Origin: Arcicella aurantiaca
GTDB taxonomy: Bacteria > Bacteroidota > Bacteroidia > Cytophagales > Spirosomataceae
DNA length: 64,000 nt
Direction: 5' to 3'
NCBI RefSeq assembly: GCF_003148625.1
Contig: NZ_QGGO01000002.1
Location: 247,475 to 311,474, forward strand
The translations under genes were made by a program, and so were the position numbers. Below, piece by piece: positions 27,091 to 34,776 of this stretch. The notes under the pieces were generated by a model. It saw only the letters and a program-made list of their open reading frames with translations. It did not search any database and was not told the DNA's origin. How positions within the stretch are numbered: the first letter of the stretch is position 1; each line of letters starts with the position of its first letter.

Positions 27091-27876
27091 CACAATTCTT
27101 TTAAAGAAATCAAACTGCACTTTTATTGATTTTTGCCAATAGGCTTTATCGTGTTTTCCAGGTTGAGAAATATAAGTTGCTTTTACTTTCAATTCATCGC
27201 AACGTCTTCTAAAATCGTTATTTGCTTCATAATTAACGTCCTCTGTTCCGCAGTCAAAAATGATTTCTTTTTGAGAAGCCGCCAACTTTCCAACATTATT
27301 AATGACAGAAAACTTCCTTAAAACATCACTTTCACCAGACCCTAAAATATTTTGTAAACTTGCATTGGCAGACTCTACACTCAAATCAACCACCCCGCCC
27401 GAACTTCCTGCTGACCTAAAAAGTTCTGGTCTTTTAGCAAATAAACTCAATGCTCCGTGTCCACCCGAACAGATTCCTGTAATAAAAACTTGCTCTTCTT
27501 CTACTCGATATTTTTGCTTGATGGCAGGATATAAATCTTTAAAGAAAAAATCTTCAAATTTACTCATTTGCTTGCGTGGACTATTGACGTACCATGAATC
27601 CTTCAAACCATCAGGGCAAACGATGATAAAACCATACGCATCTGCATATTTTTGGACGTTGATAATGGTATTCCACTGACGGTAAGTTGCCCCACAACCA
27701 TGTAAAAGATACATGACAGGATATTTTTTACCAGATGCCATTGAATAATCTTTGGGTGTAAAAACTAAGGTGGTATCAGTATGAGGAACATAAAGCGGAT
27801 TGAAATACAACTGCTCCTGTGCAAGCATAGAGAAGGAAGTCAAGCATATTCCGATAATAACAATTAGGGACTTCAT
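27079..27876 (-). CDS. secreted esterase (EstD/feruloyl-esterase-like) with Cys at the nucleophile position
   Basis: 265 residues, signal peptide (about 1-19, ending SMLAQ). Alpha/beta hydrolase of the putative-esterase family (S-formylglutathione hydrolase/feruloyl esterase type): YLLHGCGATYRQWN oxyanion region, elbow FITGICSGGHGA, acid Asp213 in CGTEDVNY, His242 in PGKHDKAYW. Family members have G-x-S-x-G; here it reads Gly134-Ile-Cys136-Ser-Gly138, so Cys replaces the usual Ser (TGT codon, 27469-27471). The other triad residues remain. It may be a Cys hydrolase, like dienelactone hydrolases, or altered in activity. Confidence 0.85.
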   Translation of the reverse strand: MKSLIVIIGICLTSFSMLAQEQLYFNPLYVPHTDTTLVFTPKDYSMASGKKYPVMYLLHGCGATYRQWNTIINVQKYADAYGFIIVCPDGLKDSWYVNSPRKQMSKFEDFFFKDLYPAIKQKYRVEEEQVFITGICSGGHGALSLFAKRPELFRSAGSSGGVVDLSVESANASLQNILGSGESDVLRKFSVINNVGKLAASQKEIIFDCGTEDVNYEANNDFRRRCDELKVKATYISQPGKHDKAYWQKSIKVQFDFFKRIVRDI

Positions 27877-27971
27877 ATTTTTAAATTCTTGGGTTAAATA
27901 ATAGTGTAAAAATGCTCAAAATTTATGCCAAATAAATTCAATTTTTAGGCTAATTTACTGACAATCAAGCG

Positions 27972-29276
27972 TTAATTATTTTGGTGTATTTCAGTTAGTA
28001 TATTGACCATTTCCTTTCGTATTTCAGCGGTCGATTTGGTAAAATTGTTGTTCATGACACTAAAAATGAACACTTTTCCTTTTTTCGTAAGCAAATAACC
28101 ACTCAAACAATAAATATTACTTAATGAACCCGATTTGGCAAAAATAAAAGGTTCGTCAATTTTCATCATATTTCTAAGCGTTCCCGATTTTCCTGCGGCG
28201 GGTAAAAGTCTGAAGAGCCTTTCTTCGGGAACAATGTCATGGATTTTACCTAATAACGCTACAATACTACGTGGTGTAAAAAGGTTGTATCTCGACAAAC
28301 CAGAACCGTCAATCCAACGGGGAACATCTGGTAAGTCTGCCAAAAACTTTTCTTTTACTTTTTCAATTCCAACGTTTACGTTCAATTCATTTCCTAAAGC
28401 ATCAGCATTCAACAACATTAAATGTTCTGCAATCATGTTATCGCTCACGTGCAACATTCGTTTATACAAACTATCAGCAGGTAAACTAAAAATCGTTTTT
28501 GTTGACCTTTCTAATGGCTTATTTATCAATGTAACTTCCTTTTTTAAGGTATCTGCTAATAAAACCGTTGTTACTTCAACGCCCGTTTTGAAAGGAACAT
28601 CTTGTTTATAATTTGCTTTTATTTCTTTTCCTGCGGGATAACTAAAAAGGTTTGTTCCTAAATCTCTTTGAACAGAAAAACTTTCAGATTTTGACCAATT
28701 ATAGGTTTTCTCAGCAAAAAATTTAGGCTGAATTTCTATACCATTTTCTTTATTTCCTGTAAATCTGACTACATTTCCATGAATTGGGAAAGAAGAAACT
28801 TCTGCGGCGTAGTCATCGTTATAATCGTCCCAAGCCCAACCTTTTCCATAAAATGAACCTGTGAAATTATCATTTGAAAAATAGATTTTTTCTGGACGAT
28901 TTTTCAAGAAATCATATACTTTGCTTTTCGGTAAATCAGGATTCAGAAATGAAGGGTCGCCTGTTCCCCAAATAATCAAAGAATCACTCGCAATTTGATA
29001 ATGCAAAGCAGGAATAGAGTCGCCCAAAGTTTTCAGACTCGCATAAAACGTAAACAGTTTTGTATTAGATGCGGGCGTGAAATAACGTTCAGCGTTATGT
29101 TCAAGCAACATTTTCTTTTCAGAAATGTCGTAAAGAGCAAAACCCGTAAAGTTTTGTGAAAAAGTTGGCGATTCTTTCAACTTTCGAGATACCGATTTCA
29201 TACTAATTTTGGTGGCATCACAAGCCAACAAAAGCATCACAAACGAGATAATTATGGATTTAGAGAGAATATTCAA
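27972..29276 (-). CDS. dacB: D-alanyl-D-alanine carboxypeptidase/endopeptidase, PBP4-type (family S13)
   Basis: 434 residues. Lipobox-like signal ending at Cys19 (FVMLLLAC). Penicillin-binding motifs: Ser70-x-x-Lys73 in PASNTKLF, SDN in HVSDNMIAEH, and KSG in FAKSGSLSN. These define the S13 class that trims peptidoglycan crosslinks in the periplasm. The extra domain II between motifs 1 and 2 is present. Divergent spacing of 436 bp from the next gene is filled by a MITE-like repeat. Confidence 0.9.
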   Translation of the reverse strand: MNILSKSIIISFVMLLLACDATKISMKSVSRKLKESPTFSQNFTGFALYDISEKKMLLEHNAERYFTPASNTKLFTFYASLKTLGDSIPALHYQIASDSLIIWGTGDPSFLNPDLPKSKVYDFLKNRPEKIYFSNDNFTGSFYGKGWAWDDYNDDYAAEVSSFPIHGNVVRFTGNKENGIEIQPKFFAEKTYNWSKSESFSVQRDLGTNLFSYPAGKEIKANYKQDVPFKTGVEVTTVLLADTLKKEVTLINKPLERSTKTIFSLPADSLYKRMLHVSDNMIAEHLMLLNADALGNELNVNVGIEKVKEKFLADLPDVPRWIDGSGLSRYNLFTPRSIVALLGKIHDIVPEERLFRLLPAAGKSGTLRNMMKIDEPFIFAKSGSLSNIYCLSGYLLTKKGKVFIFSVMNNNFTKSTAEIRKEMVNILTEIHQNN

Positions 29277-29293
29277 CGCAGATTCTTTTTAAT

Positions 29294-29466
29294 AGAACCT
29301 GTTTAAACTTTCTGTTTTGATAAGAAATTTGAATCATTTTGAACCTGCTATTTCAATATTTGAAGCCCCAGTGGAACTGCATAGCAGAGCTACGTTGAGA
29401 AAATATTGAATTATCAGATTAAAAATGAACAGGTTTATACCGAAAGAGAAAGTTTAAACAGGTTCT
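29294..29466. mobile_element. MITE-like element with 20-bp terminal repeats and TAAT target duplication
   Basis: 173 bp with perfect 20-bp terminal inverted repeats beginning AGAACCTGTTTAAAC, flanked on both sides by TAAT (29290-29293 and 29467-29470), a probable 4-bp target duplication. Inside is a second inverted pair (TTCAATATTT / AAATATTGAA) and the motif GCATAGCAGAGCTACG at 29379-29394. No ORF. Size, TIRs and duplication fit a non-autonomous element mobilised by an IS elsewhere. Confidence 0.7.
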
Positions 29467-29613
29467 TAATTGCAATACAAAGTGGCGGTTGTATTTCAAT
29501 TGAAGTTAAATATTTCCTTTGAAAATTACTATTAATGAAAGATAATTTTATTTTTTGGTAAAAGTGGAGAAGCATCTTTTCAATCGTCAAACCTCTAAAC
29601 AAAAAATCTTGAT

Positions 29614-29621
29614 TAACTTTG
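29614..29621 (+). promoter_or_regulatory. -7 box for the ferredoxin-reductase-like gene
   Basis: TAACTTTG, a full consensus match, 92 nt before the ATG at 29713. No clear -33 element. The rest of 29467-29712 holds nothing else I can identify. Confidence 0.45.
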
Positions 29622-29712
29622 TGACGGTTTTCTTGAATTACTCAAACCAGAAGCTTAATCTCTGAGTTATCCTTGAAATTTATATCCAAATATTACAAAA
29701 AGCCGAACGCTG

Positions 29713-30771
29713 ATGTCCGTAAAATATTTTCATCTTACAGTAAAAGAAATTATTGAAGAAACTCCCGATACCAAAACTTTCACATTTTGGCACCCAATTC
29801 ACGCAGCAGTATCTTATAAAGCTGGTCAATTCCTTACCTTAATGCCTGTCATTAATGGGCAAAAAGTACGTCGTAGCTACTCAATGTCATCTTCGCCAAA
29901 CAAAGATGCGTCAATTGCCGTGACAGTAAAAAGAGTTGCCAACGGTTTAGTTTCAAATTATTTGTGCGACCATGTAAAAGTGGGCGATGCCATTGAAATA
30001 ATGGAGCCAATGGGTCATTTTGTGGTTGAACCAAACCCCAATAAAGAACGTACAATTGTTCTTTTCGGTGGAGGTTCAGGAATTACGCCATTGATGTCAA
30101 TTTTGAAGTCTGTTTTACCTGTTGAGCAAAGCACAAAAGTATATTTGGTGTATGGTTCTCGTGATGAAAACAGTATTATTTTCAAGAAAGAATTAGAAAA
30201 TTTAGAGCAAAAATATGAAGGTCGCCTACGTGTATTACACGTATTGAGTAAGCCCTCTTATACTTGGACAGGTTACAAAACCCGTATCAATCAAGCTTCA
30301 GCGGTTACGTTTTTGAAACAAGATTTTGCCATTGATATTGCTACGGCTGAATACTTCTTGTGTGGCCCAGAAGGCATGATGGAGGAAGTAACAAATTCGT
30401 TAAAAATCTTCAATGTTCCTGCTGATAATATTCACCAAGAGCATTTTGGTAGCGGTATTTTACACGTTGAAGAAGAAGACGGAGACGATTCTGTAAAAGA
30501 ACAAACCGTTACAATTCAGTACGAAGGAACAGATTATCAAGTGCTTGTAAAACCCCACGAAACGATTTTAGAAGCGGCTCTTCGTGAAGACATCGACCTT
30601 CCGTATTCGTGTCAGGCAGGTATGTGTACGGCTTGTATGGGTAAATGTGTATCGGGTAAAGTTCACATGGACGAAGAAGATGGTTTGACCGATAAAGAAA
30701 TTCAACAAGGATATATTCTTACGTGTGTAGCTCACCCGAAAACTGCGGGAGTAGTTATTGAAGTAGAATAA
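29713..30771 (+). CDS. 2Fe-2S ferredoxin/FAD-dependent NAD(P) reductase (PaaE-like)
   Basis: 352 residues in three domains: FAD-binding barrel (about 1-105, flavin motif RRSYSMSS), NAD(P) domain (about 110-235, FGGGSGITPLMS), and C-terminal plant-type 2Fe-2S ferredoxin (about 265-352) with cysteines in YSCQAGMCTACMGKC and LTCVA. This is the organisation of phenylacetyl-CoA epoxidase reductase PaaE and related oxygenase reductases. No oxygenase genes are adjacent, so the partner is unknown. The ABM gene follows after 128 bp. Confidence 0.92.
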   Translation: MSVKYFHLTVKEIIEETPDTKTFTFWHPIHAAVSYKAGQFLTLMPVINGQKVRRSYSMSSSPNKDASIAVTVKRVANGLVSNYLCDHVKVGDAIEIMEPMGHFVVEPNPNKERTIVLFGGGSGITPLMSILKSVLPVEQSTKVYLVYGSRDENSIIFKKELENLEQKYEGRLRVLHVLSKPSYTWTGYKTRINQASAVTFLKQDFAIDIATAEYFLCGPEGMMEEVTNSLKIFNVPADNIHQEHFGSGILHVEEEDGDDSVKEQTVTIQYEGTDYQVLVKPHETILEAALREDIDLPYSCQAGMCTACMGKCVSGKVHMDEEDGLTDKEIQQGYILTCVAHPKTAGVVIEVE

Positions 30772-30899
30772 CATTTCGTGATTATTTTAAAATATACTTA
30801 AACAATTTAGATTTGCAGAAGAGAAACTACATAAGCTATTGATTTTTAAAAGCTTAATTATTCGCTTTTCGCAAATCGCTTTTCGCTTCATATAAAAAA

Positions 30900-31187
30900 A
30901 TGATTTTAGAACTTGCAACAATTGATATTAAAGCTGACCAAAACGCTGGATTTGAGGCTGCTTTGACACAAGCTCAAGAAGTCTTGAAACAGTCGAAAGG
31001 ATATGTTTCTCATGAGTTTAAGAAATGTATTGAACAGCCAAACCGTTATATTTTACTGATAACTTGGGAAACTTTAGAAGCCCATACCGTTGGTTTCAGA
31101 GAGTCTGAATTATTTGTTCAATGGAGAGGTTTAATCGGGTCATTTTTCGAGAATCCTCCTGTGGTAGTGCATTATAGGGCTATTTAA
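30900..31187 (+). CDS. antibiotic biosynthesis monooxygenase (ABM) family protein
   Basis: 95 residues, a single ABM/dimeric alpha-beta-barrel domain (LELATIDIKADQNAGFEAAL, SHEFKKCIEQPNRYILLITW). Such small proteins are quinol or aromatic monooxygenases, or haem/ligand-binding proteins. Trp and His near the middle (WETLEAHTVGFRES) match the family consensus. Same strand as the PaaE-like reductase 128 bp upstream, so a functional link is possible but unproven. Confidence 0.88.
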   Translation: MILELATIDIKADQNAGFEAALTQAQEVLKQSKGYVSHEFKKCIEQPNRYILLITWETLEAHTVGFRESELFVQWRGLIGSFFENPPVVVHYRAI

Positions 31188-31198
31188 GCTATTTCAAC

Positions 31199-31233
31199 AA
31201 AAATCCCGTCAATTGAGAATTGACGGGATTTTT
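31199..31233. terminator. terminator after the ABM gene
   Basis: 16-bp stem AAAAATCCCGTCAATT (31199-31214) with 31218-31233, loop GAG, T-rich tail. A 22-nt palindrome of the ACAGGTT family follows at 31242-31263 and overlaps the end of the convergent gene. Confidence 0.9.
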
Positions 31234-31259
31234 TGTTTTTTACAGGTTAGAAACTTGTG

Positions 31260-34200
31260 TTACTTACCTTTCTTTATCGCCTGATAAATCACTTCGTTGA
31301 TATTCGTTCTCACGTTTAAGTCGGATAATTTTGAGTTGTTGCGGGTTGGGTAAACTCGGTTGCAAAGAAATACATAAACCAATTGATGTTCGGGGTCAAC
31401 CCACGTGTATGTACCTGTAAAACCTGAATGTCCAAAACTACTTGGACTTGCACTTGGAGCGGCACTGATACCTGCACGTTTGCGGTCGGGCTTATCAAAA
31501 CCAACGCCTCTACGGCTATTTACTTCCGTCGGGAAAGGGTAGCTTGTCCATTCGTTCATGGTCTTTTCGCTGATAAATTGCTTTCCTCCGTAATACCCTT
31601 TTTGCAAATACATTTGCATCAATTTAGCCAAATCCTGAGCCGTTCCAAATAAACCTGCGTGTCCAGAAATTCCACCTAACATAGATGCACCTTCATCGTG
31701 TACACGTCCATGAATGAGATTTTTACGATAAAGCGAATCATATTCCGTCGGGACAATTCTTGATAATGGATAAAAATCTCTGGCATTGTACGTCAGCGTA
31801 GTTGCTCCCAAAGGTTTATAAAAAGTATCTTTCAAATAAGTCTGAAAATCTTTGCCCGTGAGACGTGGAATAATTTGCGGATATAGATAATACGATAAAT
31901 CTGAATAAACGTATTCTTTTTTCTCTCGCAAAGGCGAATCTTCAATGGCTTTGTAAAGCGTATTGTGATAATCTTTATGTAACCACAAATTGTCTGCCAC
32001 TTGCACTGAAAAATCGTCTGATTGTTTGTACGCAAAAGTATTTGGTTTCCAAATTGTTGGGTCTTTGGTAAGATTTACACAGTCTTTCCAAAGATTTTTA
32101 TCCGTCTGAATTGCCTGACACATTCTTTGCAAAGCCTTTTTCTTTCTGAATAATTTATCCCAAAACGTGATTGTATATTTCTCAGAATACTTCTCTTTGT
32201 AAATCTTACTTGCCAAAACCATTTTGGTAGAATCGATACAATCCATCCAGAACGGAATCCATGCTTTTAGGCGTGCTTGGTGCGTAAAAATATCTCGGTA
32301 AACTAAGCCCGCTTTGTTACTATTTTGCCACGAAGGCACTAAGTCACCAAGTGTTTTATCTAAATTGAATTTCCCTTCGTCCTCCATCTTCATCATCAAC
32401 GGTACGGAGGTACTAATTTTCGTTATCGAAGCCAAATCGTATAAATCCGTCAATTGTACTTTTTGCGTGCCTTCGTAGGTTTGTTTTCCGTAGGCTTTGT
32501 GTAAAATCACTTTGCCGTTTTTGGCTACTAAAACCACAGCCCCCGGAGTTGCCTTTTGTTTAATCGCCTCATTTACAATAGAATCTACTTTATTATTCAA
32601 GAATTTAGAATCAATCCCAACGTTTTCGGCCAAAGCGTATTGGAATCTTTTGATAGGTTCAGTCGTGATGCCATCATTGTATCTGAAAGTCATATTTACC
32701 GAAACAGGTAGTTTTCCTTTCGCTCCAATTGCTCCAAAAATAACTTCGGCAGTAGCAACGGCTTCGTGCATTTGTGGGCTTTCTTGATAGGTAATTGTCA
32801 AGGCTTTTGCTTTATCTAAATTCTCAAATTTCGACAAAGTATAAGCATTTGAAAATAAAGAAACTACCGTTTTTGAAGAATTAGCAAACTCAGCTACCAA
32901 AGTCTGAATTTTAGGATTGATACTATAATTTTTCGCAGGACGAACCGATTGTCCATTAACCGCCATCAAAACTAAATTGTAATTTTTCAAAGATTCACGC
33001 ACTTTTTGAATAGCCGCTTCGTCTGAGTTTTCATCTAAATTAAAATGCGTAACGTCGGTATAATTGGAAAGCATTTTTTGATAATCCGTTGGTGATTTTG
33101 AGCCAAAACTTGGATTGCCAATATTCAAAGAAGCAATGCGTAAAGTATCTAAATTTTGAAGAGGAAGAATGTTGTTCGTATTTTTCAAAAGCGTAATGGT
33201 TTCCTCCGCAAATTGACGGTTGAGGGCTTCTGATTTCTTCGGGTTCAAATCTTCAATCAATCCTTTTATTTCAATCGGTTTGTATTTATCTAAACCCGCC
33301 CAAGCCTTTGCTGTTAAAATTCTTTTTACTCTAAAATCAATATCCGACTGAGCAATTTCTCCTTTTTCCAACGCCTTTTTTATCGCATTAAATGCCGCAG
33401 GGACATCTATGAAAGTTTCTAACACATCATTTCCTGCCAAAATAGCTTTTACGTTTGCCGTTCCTTCGGGAAAAAACTTTACTGCTCCTTGCATATCCAT
33501 CGCATCGGTAAAGACTAAACCTTTGAAATCTAAATCTTTACGCAATAAATTGGTAACGATTTTTTGAGATAAAGTCGAAGCTAAATTTTTAGTAGTATCC
33601 AAAGACGGGATACTCAAATGAGCCACCATTACGCCCTGCAAACCATTTTGGATTAATTCACGATAAGGGAATAATTCAAGCGAATCCAAGCGATTACGAG
33701 TATGTCCAATTACGGGTAAATCGGTATGCGAATCTACACCCGTATCTCCATGTCCGGGAAAATGTTTTGCCGAAGTAATAATTCCTCCTTTTTGCAAGCC
33801 ACGCATATAGGCAAGAGCCTTTGAAGTTACTTTTTCCCGATTTTCACCAAAAGAACGGAAATTAATTACAGGATTATTCGGGTTATTATTTACGTCCACC
33901 ACAGGAGCATAATTGACGTGTACACCCATACGCTTACATTGTTGAGCCAACTGCAAACCCATTTCTTCAATCATCGCTTCGTTGCCCTGCATCGCTCCTA
34001 ATGTCATTTGATACGGAAAACGAATGGTACTATCCAAACGCATTTCCATACCCCATTCCAAGTCCATTCCAATCATCATGGGTACTTTACTCATGGCTTG
34101 TAACTTATTGACCAACAACGCCTGAGCTGTTGGACGGTTACGAAAAAGCACAAATCCACCAACGTGATAATCTCTAACAATTTTGTTCAGTCGGGCGGTG

Positions 34201-34433
34201 TCATAATCATAACTATAATTACCACGAGGCATCATTAATTGTCCAATTTTTTCATCCACCGAAAGGGTATTGAATACCGAATCAACCCAACGCAAATTAG
34301 CATTTGGGAAAAGGTCAGTTGAATTTGTGGGAGCAATTATTGTTGAATTATTCGCCTGTGAAAAAACAGAGAAGGGTAATAATGGTAAAATAATAACGAG
34401 AAAAATACTTTTGATGAAGTAATTTATTTTCAT
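31260..34433 (-). CDS. GH3 beta-N-acetylhexosaminidase fused to class C beta-lactamase-like serine hydrolase
   Basis: 1057 residues with signal peptide (cleavage near SVFSQ). The N-terminal NagZ-type GH3 domain has KHFPGHG (223-229), DSH (234-236) and the nucleophile Asp310 in FTDAMDM. A GH3 C-terminal domain (about 420-590) follows. The C-terminal beta-lactamase/DD-peptidase-like domain (about 620-1050) has the SxxK motif in DLASITKIST and HSG in FGHSGFTGTYTW. The fusion is common in Bacteroidota and probably works on peptidoglycan fragments or muropeptides in the periplasm: sugar cleavage plus amidase/esterase activity. No accessory transport genes are adjacent. Confidence 0.92.
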   Translation of the reverse strand: MKINYFIKSIFLVIILPLLPFSVFSQANNSTIIAPTNSTDLFPNANLRWVDSVFNTLSVDEKIGQLMMPRGNYSYDYDTARLNKIVRDYHVGGFVLFRNRPTAQALLVNKLQAMSKVPMMIGMDLEWGMEMRLDSTIRFPYQMTLGAMQGNEAMIEEMGLQLAQQCKRMGVHVNYAPVVDVNNNPNNPVINFRSFGENREKVTSKALAYMRGLQKGGIITSAKHFPGHGDTGVDSHTDLPVIGHTRNRLDSLELFPYRELIQNGLQGVMVAHLSIPSLDTTKNLASTLSQKIVTNLLRKDLDFKGLVFTDAMDMQGAVKFFPEGTANVKAILAGNDVLETFIDVPAAFNAIKKALEKGEIAQSDIDFRVKRILTAKAWAGLDKYKPIEIKGLIEDLNPKKSEALNRQFAEETITLLKNTNNILPLQNLDTLRIASLNIGNPSFGSKSPTDYQKMLSNYTDVTHFNLDENSDEAAIQKVRESLKNYNLVLMAVNGQSVRPAKNYSINPKIQTLVAEFANSSKTVVSLFSNAYTLSKFENLDKAKALTITYQESPQMHEAVATAEVIFGAIGAKGKLPVSVNMTFRYNDGITTEPIKRFQYALAENVGIDSKFLNNKVDSIVNEAIKQKATPGAVVLVAKNGKVILHKAYGKQTYEGTQKVQLTDLYDLASITKISTSVPLMMKMEDEGKFNLDKTLGDLVPSWQNSNKAGLVYRDIFTHQARLKAWIPFWMDCIDSTKMVLASKIYKEKYSEKYTITFWDKLFRKKKALQRMCQAIQTDKNLWKDCVNLTKDPTIWKPNTFAYKQSDDFSVQVADNLWLHKDYHNTLYKAIEDSPLREKKEYVYSDLSYYLYPQIIPRLTGKDFQTYLKDTFYKPLGATTLTYNARDFYPLSRIVPTEYDSLYRKNLIHGRVHDEGASMLGGISGHAGLFGTAQDLAKLMQMYLQKGYYGGKQFISEKTMNEWTSYPFPTEVNSRRGVGFDKPDRKRAGISAAPSASPSSFGHSGFTGTYTWVDPEHQLVYVFLCNRVYPTRNNSKLSDLNVRTNINEVIYQAIKKGK

Positions 34434-34776
34434 GAGATATTTAATTTATTACACTGTTTAATAAGTTATCTGGATAATTTTTATTCCAAAATCTTGTAGA
34501 ACTTCTCGAAACAATATCCATTGCGGGTAAAGAACTTTCGGGAAGTTGAAGAAACTTCTTAAACACTGTATTTATTTGCCTTGCAATTTACGAAGTAGTT
34601 TAGATTTTTCTGTAAAAACAGGAATCATAGTCATAAAGCTATTGCAGATTCATTTTCGCCAGCACTCTTAAACTATTACGTCGCTCTTCTCTGCCCATTC
34701 ATCACAGAACGTTTTTAATTAAAATCATTCTTCAGTATTTTCGTTGTTTATAGAAAATAAAACAACACGATTCATC
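34434..34776. other. divergent intergenic region with one degenerate palindrome
   Basis: 343 bp between divergent genes. 34500-34547 holds AACTTCTCGAAA and, 24 nt later, TTTCGGGAAGTT, a degenerate copy of the palindrome at 9045. I see no ORF or full promoter consensus on either strand. Confidence 0.6.

Noticed and set aside
32331-32357. GCCACGAAGGCACTAAGTC inside the GH3 fusion gene, resembling the intergenic repeat at 10583
   Set aside because: The coded stretch (LGDLVPSWQNSNK) aligns without gap to related hydrolases, so there is no insertion; similarity is short.
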